Source of the DNA: Sphingomicrobium aestuariivivum
GTDB taxonomy: Bacteria; Pseudomonadota; Alphaproteobacteria; Sphingomonadales; Sphingomonadaceae
Direction of reading: 5' to 3'
DNA length: 64,000 nt
Assembly: GCF_024721585.1 (NCBI RefSeq)
Contig: NZ_CP102629.1
Span: 744,001 to 808,000, forward strand
In this document: positions 44,477 to 52,722 of the stretch, piece after piece
How the letters are laid out: each line of letters opens with the position of its first letter
Position numbering within the stretch: position 1 is the stretch's first letter
Notes under the pieces: generated by a model
Databases searched by the model: none
What the model saw: the letters and a program-made list of their open reading frames with translations, nothing else
What the model was told of the DNA's origin: nothing
Translations under genes and position numbers: made by a program

Positions 44477-46045
44477 CTAGCGGTTCCGGCGAGCCTCCAT
44501 GTCGGCAAGTGCCGCTTCAAGGCCCGTTTCTGCCGCATCGAGGCTGGAGATGACCATATCCACATCGACGGACTGCGTGGCAGCTTCGACCACTGCGTCG
44601 ATATCCATCGCCGAGAGCGAGGCCTTGGCGGCGCGCAGGCTCGCCTTGATCACTTCGGGGTCCTGTCCCTTGGCGCGAAGCTCGGCGGCTTCGGCATCGA
44701 TCTCGGCAATCGCGGCCTCGATTTCAGCTTCGGCCTCGGCCAGCTCGGCGCGCATTTCCTCGCGGTCGATGACGACCTCGCGGCGCATCTCGGCCATTTC
44801 CTCCGCGAGCTCCTGCCGGACCTCGACCTTCTCGGCGCGCAGTTCGACGATCGCCTCGCGAATGCCTTCCATCGCCGCATCGAATTCGCGGCGCTCGGCG
44901 GCGGTCATCTCGCTGTAATCCTTGTCGTCGTCCACATCGAGCTTGATGTGGAGCCCGTCATGGTCGTCCTGTGCGGCGGCAAGCGCGGCGACCGGCGCAA
45001 CGGGAGCGACCGGTGCGACCGGCGCGACCGGCGCCATCGGGGCCTGCACCGCGGTCGGCACGACCGGCGCGACCGGCGCGGCGGGCGCGGCGGCGGGCAC
45101 GTCCACCACGCTCACGGCGCGGCTGGCGGTGGCGGGCAGCAGGATCGCGGCGGCCGCGATCATCATCAGCGTGCCCGCGGGGCGGTGTGCACTGTTGGTC
45201 ATCATCTTCAATCTCCGTTTCAGGCTGGTGTCGCGGGCATTGGCAAAGAGCAGCCGCGCGGGCGCCGCCGACTTGGCGATCGCCCGGCCGTAATCGGCCC
45301 GGGCCTTGGGACCGCGCCGCGCCAGGACACGGGCATCGCACGCCGCCTCCTGGTCGAAATGGAAGGCCGCATAGGCTTTCCACGCGATCGGGTTGAACCA
45401 GTGGAGAGAAAGGACGAACAGGCCGAACTGGCGGGCGAACAAATCGCCCGAACGATGATGCGACAATTCGTGCTCGAGGGCGAGATCGAGCTCGATGTCG
45501 GTGCACCGGTCGGCATAGGATTGGGGCAGCGCGATCACGCGGTTGAGCGTGCCGAAGGCCATCGGTCCGGGGGCTGCGGGCGAGACCATGAGGTCGATGC
45601 CGCCGACCCGTTCCACCTTGGTGGCAGGTCCGAGGATGGCGCGGCGGTGCGCAATGTAGCGCCCCTGGTAGATCAGGAAGGTCGCCACCGCGCCGATCGC
45701 CCAGACGGTCAGCAGGAGGAGCGGCCAGTCATAGGAGGGCGCCGCGGGCGCGAGCGCCCCGCCCGCCTCGGATTGCCCGCGCATGGCGGCGACGATGAAG
45801 GCATCGGCGAGCGCCTGTTCCTGCCCGCCCGCGCTCACGGCAGCAGCAGGCAGCACGGTCGGCGCCGCGACCTCGCGTTCGACCACCGTCTCGAAGGTCG
45901 GCACCAGGAAGCGCGCGGCGGGCAGCAGCCACAGCGAATAGGCGACGCGGGCGCCGAATTTCTCGGCCACGGGGCCGCGGATCAGCAGCACCAGCACCAT
46001 CAGCGCGCTGGTCCAGACGAGCGTTTCGATCAGCCATTCGCTCAT
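44477..46045 (-). CDS. M56-family membrane metallopeptidase with coiled-coil C-terminus
   Basis: 522 residues. Four membrane helices and a zinc-peptidase HELSH (192-196, EHELSHHRSG) resemble the BlaR1/MecR1 sensor-transducer core. It does not continue into a penicillin-binding sensor domain; after a membrane helix near 290-310 come a Pro/Val/Ala repeat (PVAPVAPVAPVAP) and a long Glu/Ala-rich coiled coil. The periplasmic signal sensed is therefore not evident. Its ATG overlaps the stop of the upstream BlaI-type repressor, which it probably cleaves or inactivates. Confidence 0.85.
   Translation of the reverse strand: MSEWLIETLVWTSALMVLVLLIRGPVAEKFGARVAYSLWLLPAARFLVPTFETVVEREVAAPTVLPAAAVSAGGQEQALADAFIVAAMRGQSEAGGALAPAAPSYDWPLLLLTVWAIGAVATFLIYQGRYIAHRRAILGPATKVERVGGIDLMVSPAAPGPMAFGTLNRVIALPQSYADRCTDIELDLALEHELSHHRSGDLFARQFGLFVLSLHWFNPIAWKAYAAFHFDQEAACDARVLARRGPKARADYGRAIAKSAAPARLLFANARDTSLKRRLKMMTNSAHRPAGTLMMIAAAAILLPATASRAVSVVDVPAAAPAAPVAPVVPTAVQAPMAPVAPVAPVAPVAPVAALAAAQDDHDGLHIKLDVDDDKDYSEMTAAERREFDAAMEGIREAIVELRAEKVEVRQELAEEMAEMRREVVIDREEMRAELAEAEAEIEAAIAEIDAEAAELRAKGQDPEVIKASLRAAKASLSAMDIDAVVEAATQSVDVDMVISSLDAAETGLEAALADMEARRNR
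44988..45083 (-). repeat. In-gene tandem repeat coding for Pro-Val-Ala
   Basis: Nine-base units of the GCGACCGGC type recur in two blocks within the M56 gene and encode repeated Pro-Val-Ala. Such a tract can vary in copy number between strains. Confidence 0.7.
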
Positions 46046-46416
46046 TTGCGGAGCTCCTTCAGCAGCTTTTCGATTTCGGCGATCTCATCCTCGTCGATCG
46101 CTTCTTCCTCGGCGAGACGCGCGATCATCGGGGTGAGCTTGCCGCCGAACAATCGGTCGACCAGCCGGCGGCTTTCCCCGCCGACATAGGCATCGCGCTC
46201 GATCGCGGGGCTGTAGAGGTAGCGCCGCCCCTCGGCGACATGCCGCACCGCGCCCTTCTGGGCGAGGCGCGAGAGCATGGTCTTGACCGTCGGCAGGCTC
46301 CAGCCGCGGCTCTGCGGCACGGCCTCGGCTACCTCGGCGGCGCTCATCGCGGTCGGACTCGCCGTCCACAGCGCCTCCATGATTTCCAGTTCGGCTTCGC
46401 TGACACGCTTGTCCAA
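46042..46416 (-). CDS. BlaI/MecI/CopY-family transcriptional repressor
   Basis: 124 residues. A winged HTH (LEIMEALWTASPTAMSAAEV, WSLPTVKTMLSRLAQKGAV) and a dimerisation tail define the family. TTG 46416 is chosen: AGGAG lies eight bases upstream, and no ATG gives a full HTH. Paired with the M56 peptidase, it should repress its own operon until the peptidase acts. Operator-like repeats sit just upstream at 46434-46471. Confidence 0.88.
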   Translation of the reverse strand: MDKRVSEAELEIMEALWTASPTAMSAAEVAEAVPQSRGWSLPTVKTMLSRLAQKGAVRHVAEGRRYLYSPAIERDAYVGGESRRLVDRLFGGKLTPMIARLAEEEAIDEDEIAEIEKLLKELRK

Positions 46417-46433
46417 GACTCGGGCTCCTGTTC

Positions 46434-46471
46434 GATTACGCTCGTAGTCATTACGTCTACAATCGTAATCG
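46434..46471. promoter_or_regulatory. Overlapping inverted repeats, candidate BlaI-type operator
   Basis: Two overlapping palindromes occur: GTAG-N9-CTAC (46444-46460) and ATTACG-N8-CGTAAT (46450-46469), in the leader of the repressor gene, as expected for autoregulation. Confidence 0.6.
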
Positions 46472-46555
46472 TCAAGCCCCGAGTGACGGACCGGGTGATC
46501 TTTTTCGACAAACGGGATCAAGTCGGCGCGGGGGAGCACGCCGCCCCGCCCCGCC

Positions 46556-46984
46556 CTATTCGGCGTCGAGGCTCGCGATTTCCTCGTCGATCGCCCCGAG
46601 CAGCTCCTCGCGGCTCTCGGCGCTCAGCTGGTCGGTCTTGCCGATCTGCTCCTTGGCGCTCTCGAGCATGGTGCGATAGGTCGCGGGATCATCGCTGTCG
46701 GCGCACAGCACGATGCGGCTCACCCGCTTCTCGCCATCCTCGCCCACCGTCTCGGCATCGGCGGCAAAGGCGCGGGTCGCGCATTCGGGCGTGCCCTCCT
46801 CGACCGTCACTTCGGTCTCGACCTCTTCCTCCATCACCTCGCCATTTTCATCGACCCAGCGGCGGACTTCGCGGCGCACGACGCGCTTCTGCCCTTCCTC
46901 GGCCGCTTCGACCTTGGGCGTGGGCGGCGGCGGCGGCGGCGCGGGCTGGAGGGCGAGCGCGGCGGCGAGCGTGGTCAGAAGCAT
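46556..46984 (-). CDS. Secreted acidic protein, 142 aa
   Basis: A short signal (LLTTLAAALALQ) is followed by a Pro run (PAPPPPPPTPK), a Glu-rich beta segment (ENGEVMEEEVETEVTVEEG), two Cys (ECATRAF, VLCADSD) and a helical end. No family recognised. It is next to the BlaI/M56 pair and shares their Pro-rich, Glu-rich style; a link is only a guess. Confidence 0.6.
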   Translation of the reverse strand: MLLTTLAAALALQPAPPPPPPTPKVEAAEEGQKRVVRREVRRWVDENGEVMEEEVETEVTVEEGTPECATRAFAADAETVGEDGEKRVSRIVLCADSDDPATYRTMLESAKEQIGKTDQLSAESREELLGAIDEEIASLDAE

Positions 46985-47058
46985 ATGGGGGTCCCCTTCG
47001 ATCGATTTCGCGCGAGGCTTCGCCGCGGCGCTTTAACGACCGATGAATAGGGCAGCGA

Positions 47059-48315
47059 TCAGCGGGTCGCCAGCGCCATGTCCGCCCCGACCGGCACCTC
47101 GGCACCAAGGTCGCGACTGCGGCGCCGCTCCAGCGCGGTCGGATAGACCTCGCCGAACAGCATCTCGAAGGTCTTGTCCCAGCTGTAGGTGGAGCGCACC
47201 ATCTTCTTGCCCTCGGCGCCGATCATGGCCGCACCCTCGCGCCACACGCGTTCGATGTTGGCGGCCATGGCGGCGGCATCGTCGACCGGACCGAGATAGC
47301 CGGTACCGGGCGGCACCTGGCAGGGCATCGACCCTGCCTCGACGCCGACGACCGGCAGCCCCGCGGCCTGCGCCTCGAGGATCGAATTGCCCGCCACTTC
47401 ATAGGGCATGGCCGAGACATAGATGTCGGAGGAGGCATAGGCCCGCGCCAGCGCCTGCCGGTCCTTGAGATAGCCCGGCATGTGCACGACGGGCTCGAGC
47501 CCCTGCTCGATCTGGCGCTGCCGCCACTTGCCGTCGCCGAGGATGAGGAGATGCGCGCCCATCTCCTCGGGCAGCCGGCGGAAGGCGTCGAGCACGACCT
47601 GCACGCGCTTCTCGCGGTCGAGCCGGCCGGCGTAGACGAGCAGCGGCTGCTTGTCGGAAATGCCGAGGCGCGCGCGGAAATCGGGGTCGCGCTCTTCCTC
47701 GCGAAACTGCGACAGGTCGATGCCCTGCGGCAGCTGGAAGGGGTCGACCACCCCCATCTCGCGGAATTGCTTCAGCGCGATGGGATTGAGCGCATAGACC
47801 GCATCGAAGCGGTTGTAGAGCTTCTTGGCATAACGCCGCGCCATGTCGGCAGCGAAGCGGCCGACGCGCTTGCCCGCGAGATGATGCACGGCCTCGTAGA
47901 AATGCGCCTCGGGAAAATCGGTGCGATAGCCCGCCACCGTCGCCGTGCCGGGCGTCGCGTCACGATATTTCAGCGCCGCCCACGGCAAATTGTAAGGGTC
48001 GATCGACTCGATCACGTCGGGCCGGAAGCGATCGAGGATCGCGCGCACCTGCTTGTTCCTGAGCATCAGCCGGTAGTTGGGCTGGTGCGGCAGCGTCGGG
48101 CTCTTCACATAGGCCGTGATCAGCCGACCTTCCTCGACCACCTTGTCCTCGGGGCCGGGAATGACGAGCAGGTGCTGCCAGTCGAGATTGTCGCGGATAT
48201 AGCGCCGCTTGTAGCGCAGGTAATTGCCCCCGCCCCCGCCGGTCTCGGAGTAGTTCTGCGTCAGGTCGCAAAGCATGGGCGGACGGCCCGCCGGGTAGGT
48301 GGTTCGATCAAGCAT
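47059..48315 (-). CDS. Glycosyltransferase family 4-type (GT-B)
   Basis: 418 residues. N-terminal Rossmann half with a Gly-rich NYSETGGGGGNYLRY, a C-terminal half with LLVYAGRLDREKRVQVVLDAFRRL, LILGDG and the E-x7-E-like NSILEAQAAGLPVVG. It transfers a sugar (probably from a nucleotide-sugar) to a lipid or glycan; acceptor unknown. ATG 48315 heads the frame. Confidence 0.85.
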   Translation of the reverse strand: MLDRTTYPAGRPPMLCDLTQNYSETGGGGGNYLRYKRRYIRDNLDWQHLLVIPGPEDKVVEEGRLITAYVKSPTLPHQPNYRLMLRNKQVRAILDRFRPDVIESIDPYNLPWAALKYRDATPGTATVAGYRTDFPEAHFYEAVHHLAGKRVGRFAADMARRYAKKLYNRFDAVYALNPIALKQFREMGVVDPFQLPQGIDLSQFREEERDPDFRARLGISDKQPLLVYAGRLDREKRVQVVLDAFRRLPEEMGAHLLILGDGKWRQRQIEQGLEPVVHMPGYLKDRQALARAYASSDIYVSAMPYEVAGNSILEAQAAGLPVVGVEAGSMPCQVPPGTGYLGPVDDAAAMAANIERVWREGAAMIGAEGKKMVRSTYSWDKTFEMLFGEVYPTALERRRSRDLGAEVPVGADMALATR

Positions 48316-48468
48316 GGTCGCCCCATTGCAGGGGAAAATGGGCGAAAAATCGGCAAGCGCGATATTTTCGCTTCAACAGGAGCCCGACTGTCGAAATTTT
48401 TTACGCCTCCGCTGCCGCGCCGCGATGCGCTTGCTAGATTTTTGCCTGTTTTCCGGCCTTCCCGAAAA

Positions 48469-48485
48469 TTGGCACGCGGCATGCA
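48469..48485 (+). promoter_or_regulatory. Sigma-54-type promoter
   Basis: TTGGCACG-N4-ATGCA matches the -24/-12 consensus (TTGGCACG-N4-TTGCA) except for one T to A change; GG and GC have the required spacing. A transcript would begin near 48496 and reach the hairpin at 48525. Confidence 0.5.
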
Positions 48486-48495
48486 AAGTATTCGG

Positions 48496-48578
48496 CGTCC
48501 ACATTGGTTCCACAAACCAAAGCTAAAGGGACGGTGACAACGGGTATCTGGTCCCCGACGTCACCGTCCCTTTTCTCT
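48496..48578 (+). ncRNA. Candidate sigma-54-dependent small RNA (~80 nt)
   Basis: The 306-base gap between the glycosyltransferase and grxD holds no convincing gene. Downstream of the sigma-54-like promoter come about 29 unstructured bases, then a 14-bp stem (AAAGGGACGGTGAC/GTCACCGTCCCTTT) with TTTTCTCTT, the layout of a small regulatory RNA. The single-stranded part includes ATTGGTTCCACAAA (48503-48516), an exact complement of the Flp pilin leader. Confidence 0.45.
48525..48578. terminator. Long hairpin terminator
   Basis: A perfect 14-bp stem with a 21-base loop. T-rich on the plus side (TTTTCTCTT); the minus side has only CCTTTAGCTTT, so it would end grxD transcription less well. Confidence 0.7.
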
Positions 48579-48621
48579 TGGGCCCCATCGGGCCGGAGCG
48601 GGGCCGACAGCCCCTCGCCCC

Positions 48622-48933
48622 TCAGCCTTCGAGCATCGCCTTCAATTCGCCGCTCTCGTACATCTCCATCATGATGTCCGAGCCGCCGACGAATTCGCCC
48701 TTCACATAGAGCTGCGGGATGGTCGGCCAGTCCGAATAGTCCTTGATGCCCTGCCGGATCTCCTGGTCCTGCAGCACGTCGACCGTCTCGAAATCCTCGC
48801 CGACGAGGCGGTCGAGGATGGCCACCGCGCGGCTCGAGAAGCCGCACTGCGGGAAGAGCTTGGAGCCCTTCATGAAGAGAAGGACGTCATGGTCCTTCAC
48901 CAGCGCATCGATGCGCGTCTTGATATCGCTCAT
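48622..48933 (-). CDS. grxD: Monothiol glutaredoxin Grx4/GrxD
   Basis: 103 residues with C30-G-F-S (PQCGFSSRA), the Fe-S-binding monothiol motif, and WPTIPQLYVKGEFVGGSDI. Works with BolA, encoded immediately upstream, in Fe-S delivery and iron sensing. ATG 48933. Confidence 0.96.
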   Translation of the reverse strand: MSDIKTRIDALVKDHDVLLFMKGSKLFPQCGFSSRAVAILDRLVGEDFETVDVLQDQEIRQGIKDYSDWPTIPQLYVKGEFVGGSDIMMEMYESGELKAMLEG

Positions 48934-48943
48934 GTCTTGTCTC

Positions 48944-49180
48944 CTATGCCGGGGGGCATTTGGTGGTGAGCTGAAGCGCATGCAACTCGCCGCCCATGCG
49001 GCCACCCAATGCGGCATACACCTTCTGGTGCTGCTTCACCCGGCTCAATCCTTCGAACTCGCTACTGGTGACGACGGCGGCCCAATGGTCGTCGTCGCCC
49101 GCAAGGTCGGTCAGTTCGACGTGCGCATCGGGGATCGCGGCGGTAATCGCCGCCACGATCGCCTCGCCGCTCATCGGCAT
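48944..49180 (-). CDS. bolA: BolA family protein
   Basis: 78 residues with FEGLSRVKQHQKVYAALG and a C-terminal GELHALQLTTKCP. BolA forms a [2Fe-2S] complex with monothiol glutaredoxin; the His residues in DDHW and ELHAL are candidate ligands. ATG 49180 overlaps the TGA of the zeta-subunit gene, and grxD follows 10 bases on. Confidence 0.93.
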   Translation of the reverse strand: MPMSGEAIVAAITAAIPDAHVELTDLAGDDDHWAAVVTSSEFEGLSRVKQHQKVYAALGGRMGGELHALQLTTKCPPA

Positions 49181-49506
49181 CAGTCCATGCTCTCGATGAA
49201 GTGGCGGCGCGCCTCGACCTGCTTGTGCTCGAGCGCGGCGCGGATGTCGGCCTCGCTGACATCGCAGCCCGCCTGCGTGAGATCGCCCAAAAGCTTGCGG
49301 ATCACGTCCTCGTCGCCCGCTTCCTCGAAATCGGCACGCACGACTTCCTTGGCGTAATTTTCGGCTTCGACCTCCGACAGCCCCATCTTCTCGGCGGCCC
49401 ATGCCCCGAGCAGCCGGTTGCGGCGGGCGGCAATCTTGAACTGCATTTCCTGGTCGCGTGCGAACTTGTTCTCGAACGCCTTCTCGCGATCGTCGAATTG
49501 ACCCAT
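49180..49506 (-). CDS. ATP synthase zeta subunit family (DUF1476)
   Basis: 108 residues. FDDREKAFENKFARDQE at the N-terminus is the inhibitory helix of the alphaproteobacterial F1-ATPase inhibitor zeta, followed by RRNRLLGAWAAEKMGL and a helical bundle. It probably blocks ATP hydrolysis by F1. ATG 49506. Operon with bolA-grxD. Confidence 0.92.
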   Translation of the reverse strand: MGQFDDREKAFENKFARDQEMQFKIAARRNRLLGAWAAEKMGLSEVEAENYAKEVVRADFEEAGDEDVIRKLLGDLTQAGCDVSEADIRAALEHKQVEARRHFIESMD

Positions 49507-49610
49507 GACACTGTCCCCTTGATCTTGACGGTTCCCCGTCGAGATAGGGCGCAGGACGCGGGCGCGCAATGCGCCGGTGCGCCTAAAATTGGGCCGGAAC
49601 GGCAAGTGGC

Positions 49611-50936
49611 CTAGAAAGCGGCGGCCTCGTCGGCATTGGCAAGGCGGGTCGCGGCGGCGACCTGCTCGGCCAGCTGCTGCTCGCCGTCGATGCCATAGAC
49701 GTCGTGCGCGATGCGCAGCGGCCCCTCGATCGCCTCGGCAGTCAGGTACGTGACGAACACCGCCACGCCCTCGGGCAGCTGGTCGTGCGTCTCGGTGCCG
49801 CGGATGTCGGGCACCGGGCGCCCCTTGTAGAGCCACTGGGCAAAGCGCGCCGCATCCTCGAGACGGATGCAGCCGTTCGACAGGGTTCGCACGTCCTTGT
49901 TGAAATAATCCTTCATCGGCGTGTCGTGCAGGTAGATGCCCGTCGCATTGGGGAAATTGAACTTGTAATTCCCCATCGAATTGTAGCGCCCCGGAAGCTG
50001 CCGCACCTTGAGATTGCCGGGCTGGAGCGCGGTCGACCAGTCGATCTCGCTCGGGCTCAGTACCTTGGCATCGAGCGCCCAGCGGTCGACGATCTCGTAC
50101 CCCTGGCGGTCGAGATAGGCCTGTCCCTGGTCCTTGATCTTGGGTCCGATGGTGTCGCGCACGAGCGAGTCCGGCACGTGCCAGTAGGGCTTGTGGGTTG
50201 CATAGTGGATGGTCGAGTTGATGAGCGGGGTACGCTTGTGCCCCTCGTCGCGCCCGACCACCACCTTCATGCTGTCGACCGGCTGGCCGTTCTCGTACAT
50301 CCACAGCCGCTGGGTCGCGACATCGACGAGGACGAAGCGGTCGCGCTTGGGTAGCGCGCGGGTGCGCTCGAGCGTCGCCATCAGCGCGCGCTTGGCATCG
50401 GCAGGCAGCCCGCGACCCTGCGCGATGGCGGCGGCGCGAAGCTTTTCATAGACGATGTTGCGGCTGGTCTGCTGGCGCACCAGCTGGAACAGCGAGGGCG
50501 CACGTTCGAGCAGCTTGATCTGGTCCCCGCGCGAGAAACTCGCGGGCTTCTGGTAAGGATCGCCGATCTCGACACCGCTCGTCGGGCGCTGGAGCAGGCT
50601 GACATAATCGATATAGGCGCGGTCGAGCAGCTGCGACAGTTCGGCCGCCGCATTGCGGTCACCGCTCTTGATGCGCTGGCGCAGGCCCGTCGCCTGCGCG
50701 GCGATGGTCGGCCCCTTGTCGAAACCTTCGAAATCGGCGGTGCGCAGGAGGGTGATGAGACGATCGGCCGCCTGCTCGTCATCCTGGCTCCCCGACCAGC
50801 GCGGCGCGTGGGCGGGCGCGGCCGCGGCATAGGTCGCGGCGCCCATGGGCGCGCTTTCGGCGCCGGCGGCGGCCGGCAAGGACGCGCACAGGATGGTGGC
50901 AAGCGAGAGGAGCGTGGCGTGTCGCATGTCGATCAT
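49611..50936 (-). CDS. L,D-transpeptidase YcbB-like
   Basis: 441 residues: signal peptide (LLSLATILCASLPAAAGA), a large N-terminal helical domain with an acidic lid, and a YkuD domain with GIYLHDTPMKDYF and TLSNGCIRLED; nucleophile Cys356. The size and long helical part fit the YcbB/LdtD class that makes 3-3 cross-links. ATG 50936 is used, with ATG 50927 as an alternative. Confidence 0.9.
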   Translation of the reverse strand: MIDMRHATLLSLATILCASLPAAAGAESAPMGAATYAAAAPAHAPRWSGSQDDEQAADRLITLLRTADFEGFDKGPTIAAQATGLRQRIKSGDRNAAAELSQLLDRAYIDYVSLLQRPTSGVEIGDPYQKPASFSRGDQIKLLERAPSLFQLVRQQTSRNIVYEKLRAAAIAQGRGLPADAKRALMATLERTRALPKRDRFVLVDVATQRLWMYENGQPVDSMKVVVGRDEGHKRTPLINSTIHYATHKPYWHVPDSLVRDTIGPKIKDQGQAYLDRQGYEIVDRWALDAKVLSPSEIDWSTALQPGNLKVRQLPGRYNSMGNYKFNFPNATGIYLHDTPMKDYFNKDVRTLSNGCIRLEDAARFAQWLYKGRPVPDIRGTETHDQLPEGVAVFVTYLTAEAIEGPLRIAHDVYGIDGEQQLAEQVAAATRLANADEAAAF

Positions 50937-51131
50937 CTTTCGTTACGCCCTTTATACAGGAGAAAACTATACGGAAGCTGAAGGATTCACACGTGTCACC
51001 GAATGAAACACACGGCTTCCCGCGTCCGATGGTCGGGGCGCAACTAGCCCTTTCCCCCGGGTCGTCAAACAAAACGTGAAATCGGCCGTCCTGTTCCGTA
51101 GCGGGACGCAAGACGCCGACGGACAGCGCGC

Positions 51132-51413
51132 TCAGCGACCGATGAAGTAGAGCGTGACGAAGAGCGCCGCCATCGACCCCGTCACCAGCGCGCGCTTGCC
51201 CTGCCCCGCCGCCGCGCGCCCCGCCCGCCGCGCCGCGACCATGCGGTCGACATAGGCAAGCGCGAACAGCGTGAAGACGATGCCGAGCCCGAGCATCCAC
51301 CAGCCCGGCTCCTCGCTCTGGTTCACGGCAAGCGCGGTCCCCGCCAGCCCGAGCGGCACTGCCCAGCAGCCGATCGGCATCAGCGGGAGGTTGTCGGGTG
51401 CGGGCGTCGCCAC
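51132..51413 (-). CDS. Small membrane protein, 93 aa
   Basis: GTG 51413 is chosen: GAGGCGG lies three bases upstream and the frame starts eight bases after the quinone-reductase stop. Three hydrophobic segments (CWAVPLGLAGTALAV, WWMLGLGIVFTLFALAYV, LVTGSMAALFVTLYFIG) with a basic loop. No family recognised. Last gene of the operon that begins with scoA. Confidence 0.65.
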   Translation of the reverse strand: MATPAPDNLPLMPIGCWAVPLGLAGTALAVNQSEEPGWWMLGLGIVFTLFALAYVDRMVAARRAGRAAAGQGKRALVTGSMAALFVTLYFIGR

Positions 51414-51421
51414 GGGCCGCC

Positions 51422-52420
51422 TCAGTCCATCGTCACGACGAGCTTGCCGGTCACCTTGCGCGTCGCCAGCGCGGCAATCGCCTCGCCGCCCTTCTCGAGC
51501 GGATAGGTGCCCGTCACGCGCGGGCTGATCCTGCCCTCGGCGAGCAGCGCGAACAGCTCCTTCACCTGTGCCCCATAGGCTTGCGGATCGCGCATCGCGA
51601 AGGCACCCCAGAAGACCCCGCTCACCTCGGCCTCCTTGAGGAGCGCGAGATTGAGCGGCAGCTTCGGGATCCCCGCCGGAAATCCGACCACGAGGAATCG
51701 TCCCTGCCAGCCGAGGCTGCGCAGCGCCGGCTCGGCATAATCGCCGCCGACGGGATCGAGCACGATATCGAAGCCCTCGCCCTTGGCGGCATCCTTGAAC
51801 TGCTTGGCCAGCGCCTTGGACGCCTCCTTGTCGAGCGGCCCGCGCGCATAGATGACGCAATCGTCGGCGCCCGCTTCCTTGGCGACCCGCGCCTTGTCGG
51901 GGCTCGACACGGCAGCAACGACGCGCGCGCCATAAGCCTTGGCCAGCTCGACCGCGGCCAGCCCGACCCCGCCCGCCGCGCCGAGCACCAGTACCTGTTG
52001 CCCCGCGGCAATACGCCCGCGGTCCTTGAGCGCGTGGATGGCGGTCGCATAGGTCAGCAAGAGCGCCGCACCTTGCGCGTAACTCGCGCCCTCGGGCAGC
52101 GGGATCGCCGCCTTCGCCTCGACCACCACCTGCTCTGCCAGCCCGCCGAAGCCCGGCACCGCGATCACGCGGTCGCCCTCGGACAAATGCTCGACCCCCT
52201 CGCCGACCTTGTCGACGACGCCCGCCACCTCGCCGCCCGGCGCGAAGGGGCGCGGCGGTTTCATCTGGTAGAGGTCCTGGATGATGAGCAAATCGGGATA
52301 GTTGATCGCCGCCGCCTTGACCGCGATCCGCACCTGCCCCGGCCCCGGCTCGGGCGCCTCCACTTCCTCGAGCTTCAGCGTCTCGGGCCCGCCCGGCTCA
52401 TGGCTCAACAGCGTGCGCAT
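51422..52420 (-). CDS. NADPH:quinone reductase-type MDR oxidoreductase
   Basis: 332 residues of the zinc-free medium-chain dehydrogenase/reductase family: AAINYPDLLIIQDLYQ, PGGEVAGVVDKVGEGV, and the cofactor loop VLGAAGGVGLAAVELAK. Probably reduces quinones or enoyl groups with NADPH. ATG 52420 is two bases after the stop of the lipoprotein gene. Confidence 0.88.
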   Translation of the reverse strand: MRTLLSHEPGGPETLKLEEVEAPEPGPGQVRIAVKAAAINYPDLLIIQDLYQMKPPRPFAPGGEVAGVVDKVGEGVEHLSEGDRVIAVPGFGGLAEQVVVEAKAAIPLPEGASYAQGAALLLTYATAIHALKDRGRIAAGQQVLVLGAAGGVGLAAVELAKAYGARVVAAVSSPDKARVAKEAGADDCVIYARGPLDKEASKALAKQFKDAAKGEGFDIVLDPVGGDYAEPALRSLGWQGRFLVVGFPAGIPKLPLNLALLKEAEVSGVFWGAFAMRDPQAYGAQVKELFALLAEGRISPRVTGTYPLEKGGEAIAALATRKVTGKLVVTMD

Positions 52421-52422
52421 CC

Positions 52423-52722
52423 TCAGTTCCCCTCGTTCATGATTCCCCGCGCGCGCGCATCCTCGACCACCTGCGCGGCGGTCATGCCGTCGAAGGCGCG
52501 GCGGCGGAAAGCGTCGACATCGCGTTCGCGGTTGGAGCGCGCGCCGACCGTGTTCAAGGCGCGGTCGAAGACCAGCCGGTCATCGAGCGGCAGCTGCGCG
52601 CGCGCCGCCGCGGCCGAGGCGGCAAACGCCTCCTCGCTCGACCCGTCGATCACCACCGGCTCGGGCGCCTCGCAGCCGGCCACCGCCAGCAGCGCGAGGA
52701 TCCCGAGGCCGGCGCGGATCAA
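52423..52722 (-). CDS. Small lipoprotein, DUF6694-like, 99 aa
   Basis: Lipobox LAVAGC after a short hydrophobic stretch, then SSEEAFAASAAAARAQL and FRRRAFDGMTAAQVVEDA, a pattern seen in small DUF6694-type lipoproteins. The start is TTG 52722, which overlaps the scoB TGA in TTGA. Function unknown. Confidence 0.65.
   Translation of the reverse strand: MIRAGLGILALLAVAGCEAPEPVVIDGSSEEAFAASAAAARAQLPLDDRLVFDRALNTVGARSNRERDVDAFRRRAFDGMTAAQVVEDARARGIMNEGN

Noticed and set aside
48299-48526. A 75-codon plus-strand frame in the grxD-glycosyltransferase gap
   Set aside because: No ribosome site, unlikely composition, and it runs through the promoter and hairpin of the candidate sRNA.
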